64,000 nucleotides of DNA from Sphingobacterium sp. ML3W (GTDB lineage: Bacteria; Bacteroidota; Bacteroidia; Sphingobacteriales; Sphingobacteriaceae), in the NCBI RefSeq assembly GCF_029542085.1, contig NZ_CP107036.1, positions 4,154,001 to 4,218,000 of the forward strand, in the 5' to 3' direction. The position numbers were made by a program, and so were the translations under genes. Positions within the stretch are counted from its first letter, which is position 1, and every line of letters starts with the position of its first letter. The notes beneath the pieces are model-generated. The model saw only the letters and a program-made list of their open reading frames with translations, was not told the DNA's origin and ran no database searches. This document shows, piece by piece, positions 32,908 to 43,523 of this stretch.

Positions 32908-34176
32908 TTAGTAACTAACATAATAATCTTTCGGAAACTGTTCTGCACTCCAGCATTTCTGCGATGTCCATTTCTGTGGGACACATGTCCAGAACTCATC
33001 CGTAGCGGGTAATCCTAACGGGAGGAACGACAGCGATGCCACATACATTGATCCAGCGTTGGTATAATAGTCGGCCAAATTTGACTGCTGGTCTCCAACC
33101 ACCCCCATACGAAGCCATCCCGACGGAGCGAAAGTTTTGTCAATATAGATGTGTCTGAGTACTGCAGTCAGGGCTGCCCTCACTTGACCTTTTGAAATAT
33201 CATCTGGTAATTTATTTTCTAAGGCTACACTTGCCAAAGGTTGAAACGCTGCATTTTTATAGGTAGACGAACGCCCCACAACCACATAATATCCTTCAGG
33301 CGATATCATCCGTTCTAAATGATGAGCATAACGCTGCATGCGTTTATATGCGCGTTCATACATTTCTTTATATTTCCCTCCTGCAGAAATATTATGACGA
33401 AGTGATTCCACTTGCATGCAATGGATCACATAGCCATTGTAATGGTCAAAGCTAAAATGTGCCCCATCACTATACCAACCATCTCCAACGTACCATTCCT
33501 GATCAAATTTATTGACCGCATAGTCTATTTTCTCACGCGCACATTCCTCGCCAGCACTATATAGGAAAGTTTCGGTCATTGCCGCAAAAAGTAACCAGTT
33601 ACTTTCATTAGGTTTAATCTTACGTAATAGTTTGAATTCTTCGACAACCCTTTTCTTTGTTACCTGATCCAATGGTTCCCAAAGTGCTTTGGGTGCCCTT
33701 AGGAACGCAAGGGCGAGATGTGCTGCATCTACCAGCGTTTGCGATGAAGGACCTCGCCATGTAAAATAATCCGGGGATTGAGGATCTACACCATATTGAA
33801 TGCCCAATAAGGCTTGATCACGTAATTTCTTACGTAGTTTTCCTTCTTCGGAACTATCATCCGGCAAAGCCAGCCAAGGAGCCATACCTGCCAGCAATCG
33901 ACCAAAAGCCTCGAGGTAACCTACGCCCGAATCTCTATTGTCAAAAGTAGGACTTACCTCCATAGGCATCTTCTTGCGCCATTGCTGCTTGCTGATATTA
34001 TCCAATATAGGTGTGGCCATCTTGCTTAGTATTGAAACCCAATAAGCACGGTCATTCCCTGCATAACTTATACTTTCATCAGATAAAACACTTGCCTTCA
34101 CCCCCATTGGCAACGAGGCCGTCAATGCACCAACGCCAGCACCGCTCAACAATTTTAATACAGATCTTCTCTTCAT
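32908..34176 (-). CDS. DUF2264 protein, Tat-exported, unknown enzyme
   Basis: A 422-residue protein starting MKRRSVLKLLSGAGVGALTA, a twin-arginine-like signal; the ATG at 34176 is chosen for this reason over the open frame to 34284. The body is helical and matches the DUF2264 family as I recall it (GYLEAFGRLLAGMAPWL, YFTWRGPSSQTLVDAAHLAL, DGWYSDGAHFSFDHYNGYVI). Aromatic and His-rich strings such as HFSFDHYNGYVIH look like a carbohydrate site in an (alpha/alpha) toroid. Function is not established. Between susD and GH88 in a locus with no known lyase, it is a candidate polysaccharide-cleaving enzyme. Confidence 0.75.
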   Translation of the reverse strand: MKRRSVLKLLSGAGVGALTASLPMGVKASVLSDESISYAGNDRAYWVSILSKMATPILDNISKQQWRKKMPMEVSPTFDNRDSGVGYLEAFGRLLAGMAPWLALPDDSSEEGKLRKKLRDQALLGIQYGVDPQSPDYFTWRGPSSQTLVDAAHLALAFLRAPKALWEPLDQVTKKRVVEEFKLLRKIKPNESNWLLFAAMTETFLYSAGEECAREKIDYAVNKFDQEWYVGDGWYSDGAHFSFDHYNGYVIHCMQVESLRHNISAGGKYKEMYERAYKRMQRYAHHLERMISPEGYYVVVGRSSTYKNAAFQPLASVALENKLPDDISKGQVRAALTAVLRHIYIDKTFAPSGWLRMGVVGDQQSNLADYYTNAGSMYVASLSFLPLGLPATDEFWTCVPQKWTSQKCWSAEQFPKDYYVSY

Positions 34177-34248
34177 CGATAATGGTTTATAAGTAAATGT
34201 GTGCTCAACAAGCTCACATAAAACACTAAAAATCTTTATTTTAATATA

Positions 34249-34305
34249 GAAAAACAAACTAAAAAGAATCAATCGCTCTAGCAAACGATTACACGAGCGA
34301 TTGAT
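34249..34305 (-). terminator. Hairpin with U-run between susD and the DUF2264 gene
   Basis: ATCAATCGCTC (34268-34278) and GAGCGATTGAT (34295-34305) are perfect 11-bp arms with a 16-nt loop. On the minus strand TTCTTTTTAG follows, typical of an intrinsic terminator. It would limit reading from susCD into the enzyme genes and set their ratio. Confidence 0.75.
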
Positions 34306-34343
34306 AACAGTTTCTTTACAAAAGAACTATCTTTCCTTATTTC

Positions 34344-36104
34344 TTAATCATCCCAGCCACTGTTTTGTGTCAATGATGTGTTTCGTTCCCGTTCCACTTG
34401 TGGGATTGGCCATGTATAAAGTTGATCACCTCGCCAGTCATACGGCGAAACAACTCCTCCCCATGCTTGTTTAATACCATTTCCCGTATAAAAAGATGTT
34501 TCTTTCAATGTTTTCCAACGTAACTCGTCAAAGTAGATAACACCTTCACACATCAATTCACGACGGCGTTCTTCACGAATTTCTTTTCTGAGATCCTGTT
34601 CACCTATCCCTAATGGTAATTCTCCAACTCCGGCACGTTTTCTTACCTCATTTACTTTTAACACAGCTTCATCCGGTTTTTTCGATTCATTCAATGCTTC
34701 TGCCCATAATAAAAGGATATCTGCATATCGCATCACAATATAATCATAAGCGCCTGCCTCTCTATTGGGAATACCTGGGTTAGCTCCCTCATAAACAAAC
34801 TTACGTGGGTAATAGTAAAAATTAGGGACAATATCCGTTCTCAAGTCAAACACACCACCAAATTCTTGCCGATATGGCCATCTTGAGGTGAAGGTTTGGT
34901 CTGTCGCACCGTTTGCCCCTACAAAAGTAGAATAAGGTAAAATCACGTTACTTACTAATCTAGGATCTCTATCTTCATAGGCTTTCTTAAGGCGTTCTTC
35001 ATTACCTGTAGGCAAATACAAAGACATATCAAGCTTATTTGTAGTCCGTTTTTCAATGTTCGATATTTCAGCAGGGGTCAAATTATTCCGTAAGAAAAAC
35101 ACCTCCCTTTGGCCCGGTGCCATCTGATTATAACCTGGTAGATAATCATCCCAATTAAATTTAGACCCATCTTTACGTTGATAGCGATCTACCGCATCGG
35201 GATGTACCAAGTAGGTATTCCAATTGGATCCAAAAGCTGATCGTGATCCAAACCTGAATTGGTAATCTGAACCATATCCTGCCAAAGCGATATTCTGGAT
35301 ACTAAATATAATTTCAGGACTTTGCTCATTATCACCTTTAAACAGATTGGCATAATTACCAAATAAGGTATGTCCCATATTTTTGACTTGCTCAAAGTCG
35401 GCAATGGCTTTTGCCCATTCTTGCGTATACATATACACCTTACCACGAAGCGCATATGCTGCAGATTTAGTCACTCGCCCAAACTCGGCCTTTCCTTTAT
35501 CATAACGATTTGACAATAAAGGTTCATTGATACAATCCGTCAGATCTTTAATAATCAAATCCCAGACTTCTTTTTCTGTACTCCTTGGTTTATCCACCTT
35601 ATCCCACTCGATTGGTTCAGTATAAATGGGAACTCCTTTATACAGTTGATTTAACCGATAATAATAGAACGCGCGCAAAAATTTCATCTCTGCAAGTAAT
35701 CTTGCTTTCTTTTCAGCCCCTACAGGTGACACATTGGTGATACCATAGATCGCATTATTACTTCGGTGAACACCCTCATACAAATTTTGCCAGGTAGACG
35801 AAAAAATACCCGATGAAGCAGTAGCCGTTGCGTTCATCAAGGTTGAATTGTCTCTCCCCTGAAGAGTCGCGTATGTGTCATATACATACAACATCTGACC
35901 TAAACGCAAACCTTGGTAAACACCATTTACACCTTGGTCGGTAAGATTTTCTGTTAACCACATATTATTGGTTAATACCTGTGTTTTAGGTACGGTTTCC
36001 AATAAATCCTTCTGACAAGCAGAAAACAATGTTGCTGAACCGATAGTCACGCCAAGCAGTATTTTTTTACTCCACAAATTATATTTTTTTATATTATTTT
36101 TCAT
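34344..36104 (-). CDS. SusD/RagB-family outer-membrane glycan-binding lipoprotein
   Basis: Surface lipoprotein that captures oligosaccharides and forms the lid of the SusC transporter. The 586-residue protein has a lipoprotein signal (ATLFSACQK, Cys30), TPR-like helices in the N-terminal half (LLAEMKFLRAFYYYRLNQLY about 125-145) and the C-terminal SusD region with YIVMRYADILLLWAEALNE and EIREERRRELMCEG. It lies 12 bp downstream of susC. The glycan cannot be predicted from sequence. Confidence 0.93.
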   Translation of the reverse strand: MKNNIKKYNLWSKKILLGVTIGSATLFSACQKDLLETVPKTQVLTNNMWLTENLTDQGVNGVYQGLRLGQMLYVYDTYATLQGRDNSTLMNATATASSGIFSSTWQNLYEGVHRSNNAIYGITNVSPVGAEKKARLLAEMKFLRAFYYYRLNQLYKGVPIYTEPIEWDKVDKPRSTEKEVWDLIIKDLTDCINEPLLSNRYDKGKAEFGRVTKSAAYALRGKVYMYTQEWAKAIADFEQVKNMGHTLFGNYANLFKGDNEQSPEIIFSIQNIALAGYGSDYQFRFGSRSAFGSNWNTYLVHPDAVDRYQRKDGSKFNWDDYLPGYNQMAPGQREVFFLRNNLTPAEISNIEKRTTNKLDMSLYLPTGNEERLKKAYEDRDPRLVSNVILPYSTFVGANGATDQTFTSRWPYRQEFGGVFDLRTDIVPNFYYYPRKFVYEGANPGIPNREAGAYDYIVMRYADILLLWAEALNESKKPDEAVLKVNEVRKRAGVGELPLGIGEQDLRKEIREERRRELMCEGVIYFDELRWKTLKETSFYTGNGIKQAWGGVVSPYDWRGDQLYTWPIPQVERERNTSLTQNSGWDD

Positions 36105-36116
36105 GATCTTTCTATT

Positions 36117-39100
36117 TTAGAATCCAATATTCAAACCAAAAGCAAACTGTTTCATTGTTGGATATTCTGCTCCTGCACCAACTTCTGGATCTAACCCTGG
36201 AAAGTCCGTAACCATCAGTAGATTTTCACCTGTAAAAAACACCCTCAAGCTGCGTACTTTAACTTTTTCAGTTAGTTTCTTATCAAACGTATAACCTATT
36301 TGTAAATTTCTAAGCTTTAAAAAATTTGCCTTATATAACCAATAATCGCTTGCTTGATTATTGATATTTTCCGCAGAAGTGCCATATTTCAATCTAGGGA
36401 AATATCCATTTTGATTGGTACGTGGATCATTTGGTGCCGCCGGGTTATAGAAATAATGATCATCTGCAATACGAGTGGTCACCTGGTTACCAAGAATCAA
36501 CACATTATTATTATAACCAATATCTGTCCAGTAATACTGTCCTCCAGCCTCTCCTGCCCAAATCATAGACATATCCAGACCTTTATAAGAGAACCCAAGA
36601 TTGAATCCATAGATATATTTAGGACTTGTCGACGTGCCGGTAAAGTACTGATCTGCATTATTTCCATAAATACCATCTCCGTTCCGATCGGCATAGATCA
36701 AGTCTCCATAATACATCCGTGCATTCGCACCATAGCTATCCGCAATGGCTTGGGATGAGGTTATAAAAGAATAGCCAGCAGCTTTCATTGCTTTTGCCCA
36801 TTCGTAATCCTGATCCGTACGGATCATCCCTGTGGTAGGTCCACCATTGATATTAACCGAACCATCGGCATTAAAAGAACTACCATCACCTCTATATACT
36901 TGACGTAGATAGAATTCATCCAGCTGGTATCCCTCAAGTCTCCGGTTTACACCGCCTGTGGATACATCACCTAAGTTAGTATTCCATACCATTTTTCCCG
37001 TTCCGTCATCAACCATACCTTGAACCAGCTTACCTTCGTATTCCGTGACTTTATTTTTATTATATGAGAAATTACCACCAATGTTATAACTGAAATCCCC
37101 AATCTTATCCCGCCAGTTTAGATTGAGCTCAATTCCTTTATTACGCATAGCGGCTTGGTTGTAATAAGGACCACTAGCGGTACCCGCCGTAATTGGCATT
37201 TGTGCTGTACGAATAATGTTTGAAGTTTTACGCTCGTATAAACTTAGTTCCACAGATGCACGACGCTTTAATGTTGCAAATTCCAATCCAAGCTCTCTAT
37301 TTTCGGAATCTTCCCATTGCAACAAGTTATTGCCAAAACGTGACAATGCTAATCCGTTGGCTTGAGCTCCATTAAATGAATACCCCACCGAACCATATAC
37401 TCCGTGCCAGCCGTAAACATTCAAATCATCTCCGCCATCATTCCCCAATTTACCCCATGAAGCCCGAAGTTTAATATCCTGTACATAAGGATTGACAGCT
37501 TCCATAAACGACTCTCTAGATAAGATATAGCCAACAGAAGCAGAAGGAAATGTACCGTATTTTCGTCCCCGTCCAAATTTTGAAGCCCCATCTCGACGTA
37601 AACTGAATTCTGCTAAATATTTTGCATCGTAGTCATAGCTAGCACGACCAAAAAAGGAACGCATGGAGTTATCAGATTCCCCTCCAGAGATACTGTTCAT
37701 CTCCGTTCCTGTACCGATATTGGTAATGGTCGCATCAATCAATCCTTTTCTAGAAGCACTAAATCCGGAATCGTTGTAATAAAATTCATTATGACCAACT
37801 AATGCTCCAATCGTATGTTTACCAATCGTCGTGTTATAACGCAATACGTTATCGAAAGATTTTCTGTAGATTTTACCATAAGACTGTCCAGTCGTCGAGT
37901 TCGCAAGGTTAACAGGCGTCGATGTAATCGTCATGGTTGAAAAGTCATATCGTGGTGACGGATCAGACCAGGTTTTCACTTCATCAAATCGGCTCTGATA
38001 GTTAAATTTCGTTTCGAATGTCAAACCCTTCCAAAATTTAACATTTGCAAATAAGGTCGTGTTGAATCGTGTACGCTCATTACTTCCTTTATTATCGTAA
38101 AGATAGGTCATTAAATTGTTCAGCTGTGATGATTCACCAGAGCTGAGGACAGCGCTTCCAAACTTACCGTCATACATTGGGTATATACCCGGTGTCGTTT
38201 GCCGCAAGAAATTATACAGATTGGCATCGGAAGCCATAGAACGCTCTTCTTTCAGAATAAATGTCTGTGTACCGACCGTCAGGAAGTTGGTAATATCGGT
38301 CTCCAGATTCACCCGCCCTTCATAGCGCTTCATCCCTGTGTTGTGCATAATGCCGGGGTTGTCTTGTATTCTTCCAGATAGGTTATAGCGGATATTTTCA
38401 CTACCCCCCAAAACACTGACGTTATGACTCTTTAGCCAGGAGTTCTCATAAATCCAATCTCCCCAGTTGGTATTGGGATATGCGACATAATTAGGTATGC
38501 CCTGAGCGGTCACACCATTTGGATCAGCATTTGCCGCCGTCCAGGTATCAATAGCGCTTTGCGTATATGGACCTTTCTCACCTATATTTTCTGCTGCTTC
38601 TTGAAACAAGCTCATATGCCTCAAATAATCGCTTAGAAATTCAGGCTTTGCGCTTGGTGTCGTTCTCGAAAACAAACCTGAATATTTTATTTGCGGTGCT
38701 TGTCCGCCTTTTCCTTTCTTTGTTGTAATGACAATAACTCCATTCGCAGCCCGCGCACCATAGATAGCTGCCGAAGACGCGTCTTTTAATACTGATATTG
38801 TTTCAATATCTTCTGGATTTACAGCATCCATTACCCCCTGAATACCATCAATAATCACCAAAGCATCATTATTGTTCATGGTACCTGTACCACGTACGCG
38901 AATGGTAGCTCCATCACTACCAGGCTTACCATTACCTACTTTCACTTGAACACCGGCGGCCAGTCCTGACAAGGCAGAGGATACATTCGTCACAGCCCTA
39001 CTCTCCAGCTTTTTTCCATCGATAGTTGCAACAGAGCCCAATAGTTTGGATTTCTTCTGTTGCCCATACCCCACAACAACTACCTCATCAATCGCTGAGC

Positions 39101-39398
39101 TGGCATTTTCCAAAATTATATTAATAGCATCGCGGCCATTAATGACAATCTCTTGGTTTTGATAACCAACATAAGAAATTACTAGTGTTGCGTTAGGGTT
39201 TACAGATAAGGAATAGGTTCCTGATCCATTTGTAGAAGTTGAGACTGTTCCGCCCTTCTCACGAATTGTTACACCTGATAGCGGTGCTCCTTGACTGTCT
39301 TTGATTTGTCCCGTTACATTTATTTTCTGTTGGGCATGAACTGCACCTACAGAAAATAGCGTCATCGCGGACAATCCTATTGCGTAAAACTTAGCCAT
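36117..39398 (-). CDS. SusC/RagA-family TonB-dependent transporter
   Basis: Outer-membrane beta-barrel importing oligosaccharides with energy from TonB. The 1093-residue protein has a signal peptide (to about residue 22), a carboxypeptidase-regulatory-like domain (about 25-100, NVTGQIKDSQGAPLSGVTI), a TonB-box-like DEVVVVGYGQQKK (about 104-116) and a plug (about 117-230, SVLKDASSAAIYGARAANGV). The 22-strand barrel ends in an aromatic residue (FAFGLNIGF). It is first in the operon and divergent from the HTCS regulator, the typical PUL arrangement. Confidence 0.95.
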   Translation of the reverse strand: MAKFYAIGLSAMTLFSVGAVHAQQKINVTGQIKDSQGAPLSGVTIREKGGTVSTSTNGSGTYSLSVNPNATLVISYVGYQNQEIVINGRDAINIILENASSAIDEVVVVGYGQQKKSKLLGSVATIDGKKLESRAVTNVSSALSGLAAGVQVKVGNGKPGSDGATIRVRGTGTMNNNDALVIIDGIQGVMDAVNPEDIETISVLKDASSAAIYGARAANGVIVITTKKGKGGQAPQIKYSGLFSRTTPSAKPEFLSDYLRHMSLFQEAAENIGEKGPYTQSAIDTWTAANADPNGVTAQGIPNYVAYPNTNWGDWIYENSWLKSHNVSVLGGSENIRYNLSGRIQDNPGIMHNTGMKRYEGRVNLETDITNFLTVGTQTFILKEERSMASDANLYNFLRQTTPGIYPMYDGKFGSAVLSSGESSQLNNLMTYLYDNKGSNERTRFNTTLFANVKFWKGLTFETKFNYQSRFDEVKTWSDPSPRYDFSTMTITSTPVNLANSTTGQSYGKIYRKSFDNVLRYNTTIGKHTIGALVGHNEFYYNDSGFSASRKGLIDATITNIGTGTEMNSISGGESDNSMRSFFGRASYDYDAKYLAEFSLRRDGASKFGRGRKYGTFPSASVGYILSRESFMEAVNPYVQDIKLRASWGKLGNDGGDDLNVYGWHGVYGSVGYSFNGAQANGLALSRFGNNLLQWEDSENRELGLEFATLKRRASVELSLYERKTSNIIRTAQMPITAGTASGPYYNQAAMRNKGIELNLNWRDKIGDFSYNIGGNFSYNKNKVTEYEGKLVQGMVDDGTGKMVWNTNLGDVSTGGVNRRLEGYQLDEFYLRQVYRGDGSSFNADGSVNINGGPTTGMIRTDQDYEWAKAMKAAGYSFITSSQAIADSYGANARMYYGDLIYADRNGDGIYGNNADQYFTGTSTSPKYIYGFNLGFSYKGLDMSMIWAGEAGGQYYWTDIGYNNNVLILGNQVTTRIADDHYFYNPAAPNDPRTNQNGYFPRLKYGTSAENINNQASDYWLYKANFLKLRNLQIGYTFDKKLTEKVKVRSLRVFFTGENLLMVTDFPGLDPEVGAGAEYPTMKQFAFGLNIGF

Positions 39399-39538
39399 AC
39401 TTTAGGAAATTGGTTTTATAATTAAAAATGGTTACTTAACTATGTCAAAATTGAGCAAGAACGACGATTTAGTAGGGTGATTTTTATAAATATTAAGGGG
39501 TAAAATCTTAAATTTGATGCTGTAACCTCTATTTATCT
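39399..39538. promoter_or_regulatory. Divergent control region between susC and the HTCS gene
   Basis: 140 bp. For the HTCS gene, TAAATTTG (39509-39516, plus strand) fits the -7 element, without a good -33. An inverted pair ttaag/cttaa lies at 39493-39511. I see no convincing susC -7 element, as expected for a promoter that needs an activator. The HTCS binding site is probably here. Confidence 0.45.
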
Positions 39539-42500
39539 ATGAAATTCCCCGTACAACAGATTCGAAGCATTGCCATCACTTTATTGCTCCTATGCTCAAG
39601 TATTATTTGTTGTGCCCAGCACTTTAGTTTCGAAACTCTGACACAGGATAATATCCTGGACAAACAGGCGGTACTGACAATCGCGCAGGATCGACAAGGT
39701 AAATTGTGGTTTGGTGGGGGAAACAACCTATTTATTTATGATTCCAGAAATGTAACAAATGTTTTAGTCACTGACTCGATTTTCAAAAATGTAGATTACA
39801 TCAATAAGATTAATATCAATGCGCGGAACGATCTTTTTATTGCTACCGCAACGAAACTCTTCATTTTTAATATTGACAAAAGAAAATCTGTCTTTCAACA
39901 AGACAAGCCATTTGATCTTCCTTTAACTATCCATGATATTTATGTTCACGGCAATCACACCATCCTCTGTTCCGCTCGCGGACTCTATCTTGCTGTCCCT
40001 TTAGGAAACTCCTATACCATAAAACCGATCCTGACACGCAATCATGTCCAAGCTATTATTCCGGTTAATTCAACAACATATGCAGTTGCCAGCGATAGCG
40101 GTATTGAGTTTTGCACGTTAAAAGAGAATAAAATAACGCATATAGACCGTATCTCATTACCGCTAAAAGATCAGGGTATCGTCAGCACTTTGTATTATCA
40201 AAATGGCACATTATGGATTGGGACAAAACTGCAGGGATTATTTCAATATCGATTATCGGATAAGCATTGGCAGCACATCCATGAAGAGAACAGCAACCTC
40301 CTAAGTAATAATATCCGAAAAATCAATAAAGGCCCAAATAATACATTATTACTAGGCACACTAAAAGGACTTTCTGTCTTTAATGGTGGTACATCCTTTA
40401 TTAATTACAAACACAATACTTCGGTTCCGCATTCGTTAAGCCAAAATTCCATTTATGATATATTTATCGACGATCAGCAAATTATTTGGTTAGGCACTTA
40501 TTTTGGAGGAATCAATGCCATTTATCCGAATATGATTCCCTTGCATGTTTATTCGAGTCGTGAGCTACCTCAAAACAGGCTAAATAGCGATATTATTGGC
40601 AGTTTTGCAGAATCCCAAGATGCTTATTGGATCGGAACGGAGGAGGAGGGCATAAATCTTTTGGATAAAAAGACGGGAACGATGCAACCTTTCCCGCAAC
40701 TATCGCGATCTAATCTGATCAAGGACTTGTCAATACGTAACAATGTCCTCTATGCGGCACAGCATGGTGGCGGCTATTCGATCATTGACTTAAAAACTAA
40801 AACTGCACGCCATGTCCTATTGGACAAAAATCCGCTACATTTAAAAAATAATATCTATAGCATCTATGCCGGAGTAGACAATTATCTGTACCTGGGTACA
40901 AATGCAGGTTTATATATTGCACCTCCGGAGAAACCGCCATATCCGGTCAAAGGACTTCCTACCACATTAACGGATATCCAAGCCGATAATAAAAATTGTG
41001 TTTATTTTTTATTGGGTGGGCGACTTTACAAGCAAGATCCCACGACAAAAGTTATTCAACTATTTACGGACCCAAAATTATCCATTCAAGGGTTTTATGT
41101 CCATCCCGATGGTGATATCTGGTTTACAACAGCAACCGAATTGTATCATTTGGGCGATATCAAGCCTCTAGCCCGTTTTCATAATAACAGCTTAGGCTGG
41201 CCTGTCATGATCGACAAACATTTCTGGATCAGCAGCAAAAATGGGCTGATTTTTTTCGATCCAACAACAAAGTATAATACTATACTTAATCAGTACGATG
41301 GTCTCCCTGTTAAAAATATGCAAGGGGCTAAGGTCTATAGCAGCGAAGCTGGATTTTTATTCGTGACTACATTGAATGGTCTAGTTTCGATAGACACCCG
41401 AAAAATCACTTTCAATCAGAAAAAACCGAATGTGCTTTTTAGAAATATATTCCTTGAAGATACACCCTTAAACTATGGTCGCATCCAGCAAGGTGATCAG
41501 CCCAATAACTATACGTTGCAATTACGTTATGACGAGAATTTTATCACTGTTAATTTTTCAAGTTCCAATTTTATTAAACCACAGAAAAATAGATATCGTT
41601 ATAAACTAGAAGGTTTTGATAAAGATTGGATAGAAACCAGTACACCAAGTGTCAGATATACCAATATCCCCGAAGGACGGCATACACTCAGTGTATATGC
41701 CAGCAATAATGATGGTATCTGGAGCAGTACCCCACTACAAATACACATTGATATAAAGCCTCCGCTCTGGAGAACTTGGTGGGCCTACCTTCTATACGCT
41801 GGACTATTTACCCTTGGTGTGCACTTTGTCATCAAGTTTGTCGTAGAACGCCAGATGTTGATCAATTCCGAAAGAGAACAGGAAAAGAAAATCAAATTCT
41901 TTACACAAATTTCGCATGAGATCCGGACCCCGCTTACCCTGATCATGTCACCTCTGGATGAAATCATTACCGAAACAGCCAACTTATCGACTACCCAATC
42001 TAAGATAAAACGGATTAAAAAGAATGCTGCTAAATTATTGGGGGTTGTTAACGAGCTACTTGATTTCAAAAAATTTGATGACAAGCACTTCATCTTGAAA
42101 CAGAGCGATATCCCCTTCAGGGAATATATTGAAGACACATTCTATCTCCTCAATGATCTTGCCCAGAATAAACATATCAATTATTATATCCGACAATTGG
42201 ATGCCGTAGGATTACAATCCATAGACGCTGTTCAATTTGACAAGGTCATGTTCAATCTATTGTCAAACGCCATTAAATATACACCCGAGAATGGCACAGT
42301 TTATCTTGAGCTCCTTGAGAGCGAAGACAGCATCGTTATCAACATCGTTGATAACGGGATTGGCATTGCAACGGACAATCAATTCAAGATCTTTGAAGAA
42401 TATTATCGGGAGGAACAAGCAAATGACAATATAGGTACCGGTATCGGACTAGCCTTGACCAAGCAGATTGTCCTACAGCATCAAGGAGAGATCCGTTGCT

Positions 42501-43399
42501 TTACCATGAAAGATGAAAAAGGAGAATGGACGGTATTCAACCTACGTTTGCCGAAGCTATCGAAAGTCAGCATGTCCTCTCCTACAGACTCCCTGATGAC
42601 CATAATAGATGAATCAAATTCAACAACTCCGACCGTATTGGGTAGATCTTTGCAACAGACCATTCTCATTGTCGAAGACAATAGAGAGCTATTGGATACC
42701 ATTGTTCATTTGTTTCAGGATAGCTATACGGTCATCACGGCTTTCAATGGAGAAGATGCCTTATCGAAAGCGCAAGAGTATATTCCCGACTTGATCTTAT
42801 CTGATCTGATGATGCCTTATATGAATGGAGCCCAGTTATGCCAGGCAGTAAAGACAAATATCGCAACCAGTCATATTCCTGTTATCCTGTTGACTGCAGT
42901 GACAGACAGTGAATCACAGACACAGGCCCTACAATATGGAGCAAACATCTATCTAACAAAACCTTTTGACAATAGGCTGTTGTTTCTATCTGTGCAGAAT
43001 CTTATCGCAATCAGTCATAAAAAAAGCAAGGAATTTCAGGTCAAAAAAACAGATTTCGACAATGAACTGGATGCTCAATTTATTGCTACATTAGATCAAC
43101 TGATCGAAGATAATATGCAGTCGGATGACTTTGATGTTAATTTTATCTCCCGAAAGATGGGTATGAGCACACCTATTATTTACCGAAAGCTCCGGGCGAT
43201 ATCCAACCTTTCTATCAATAATTATGTGAAGATGTACCGGCTTAACAGAGCGAAGGAGTTGCTAAAATCTTCGATGAATGTCAGTGAGGTCGCCTATGCA
43301 GTTGGATTTTCTGAAAGAAAGTACTTTAGCAGGGAATTTAAGAAACAATTTGGGTATAATCCGTCACAGCAAATAGCGGACTCCTACGAAGATGATTAA
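39539..43399 (+). CDS. Hybrid two-component system sensor/AraC regulator (HTCS)
   Basis: A one-protein signalling chain that senses a periplasmic oligosaccharide and activates the PUL. The 1286-residue protein has a signal peptide (about 1-26), two beta-propellers of two-component-propeller repeats (about 40-645), a Y_Y_Y domain (about 655-730) and a membrane helix (about 744-766). Then follow the histidine-kinase helix with ISHEIRTPLTLI (His793), an HATPase (LLSNAIKYTPENG, GTGIGLALTKQIV), a receiver (ILIVEDN; phospho-acceptor Asp1089 in LILSDLMMPYMNG) and an AraC HTH (about 1180-1280, VSEVAYAVGFSERKYFSREF). All signalling residues are intact. Confidence 0.95.
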   Translation: MKFPVQQIRSIAITLLLLCSSIICCAQHFSFETLTQDNILDKQAVLTIAQDRQGKLWFGGGNNLFIYDSRNVTNVLVTDSIFKNVDYINKININARNDLFIATATKLFIFNIDKRKSVFQQDKPFDLPLTIHDIYVHGNHTILCSARGLYLAVPLGNSYTIKPILTRNHVQAIIPVNSTTYAVASDSGIEFCTLKENKITHIDRISLPLKDQGIVSTLYYQNGTLWIGTKLQGLFQYRLSDKHWQHIHEENSNLLSNNIRKINKGPNNTLLLGTLKGLSVFNGGTSFINYKHNTSVPHSLSQNSIYDIFIDDQQIIWLGTYFGGINAIYPNMIPLHVYSSRELPQNRLNSDIIGSFAESQDAYWIGTEEEGINLLDKKTGTMQPFPQLSRSNLIKDLSIRNNVLYAAQHGGGYSIIDLKTKTARHVLLDKNPLHLKNNIYSIYAGVDNYLYLGTNAGLYIAPPEKPPYPVKGLPTTLTDIQADNKNCVYFLLGGRLYKQDPTTKVIQLFTDPKLSIQGFYVHPDGDIWFTTATELYHLGDIKPLARFHNNSLGWPVMIDKHFWISSKNGLIFFDPTTKYNTILNQYDGLPVKNMQGAKVYSSEAGFLFVTTLNGLVSIDTRKITFNQKKPNVLFRNIFLEDTPLNYGRIQQGDQPNNYTLQLRYDENFITVNFSSSNFIKPQKNRYRYKLEGFDKDWIETSTPSVRYTNIPEGRHTLSVYASNNDGIWSSTPLQIHIDIKPPLWRTWWAYLLYAGLFTLGVHFVIKFVVERQMLINSEREQEKKIKFFTQISHEIRTPLTLIMSPLDEIITETANLSTTQSKIKRIKKNAAKLLGVVNELLDFKKFDDKHFILKQSDIPFREYIEDTFYLLNDLAQNKHINYYIRQLDAVGLQSIDAVQFDKVMFNLLSNAIKYTPENGTVYLELLESEDSIVINIVDNGIGIATDNQFKIFEEYYREEQANDNIGTGIGLALTKQIVLQHQGEIRCFTMKDEKGEWTVFNLRLPKLSKVSMSSPTDSLMTIIDESNSTTPTVLGRSLQQTILIVEDNRELLDTIVHLFQDSYTVITAFNGEDALSKAQEYIPDLILSDLMMPYMNGAQLCQAVKTNIATSHIPVILLTAVTDSESQTQALQYGANIYLTKPFDNRLLFLSVQNLIAISHKKSKEFQVKKTDFDNELDAQFIATLDQLIEDNMQSDDFDVNFISRKMGMSTPIIYRKLRAISNLSINNYVKMYRLNRAKELLKSSMNVSEVAYAVGFSERKYFSREFKKQFGYNPSQQIADSYEDD

Positions 43400-43467
43400 A
43401 ACACAAAATGGCGTAAAAAAGGGATTAAATATTTGAAAAGAGACTGTAGGCAGGGTACGAATAGATT

Positions 43468-43511
43468 TAAAAGTAACAAAGACGCCTAAATGGGCGCCTT
43501 TGTTACTTTTA
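43468..43511. terminator. Bidirectional terminator between HTCS and GH88 copy 2
   Basis: aaaagtaacaaagacgcc and gggcgcctttgttacttt pair over about 17 positions around taaat, with A/T runs outside. It serves the convergent HTCS and GH88 genes. Confidence 0.9.
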
Positions 43512-43523
43512 TCGTTACTGTAT

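Noticed and set aside
36354..36758. 134-codon open frame antisense to susC
   Set aside because: Its Ile/Cys/Arg-rich composition is the usual reverse-strand shadow of a long gene; no independent evidence.
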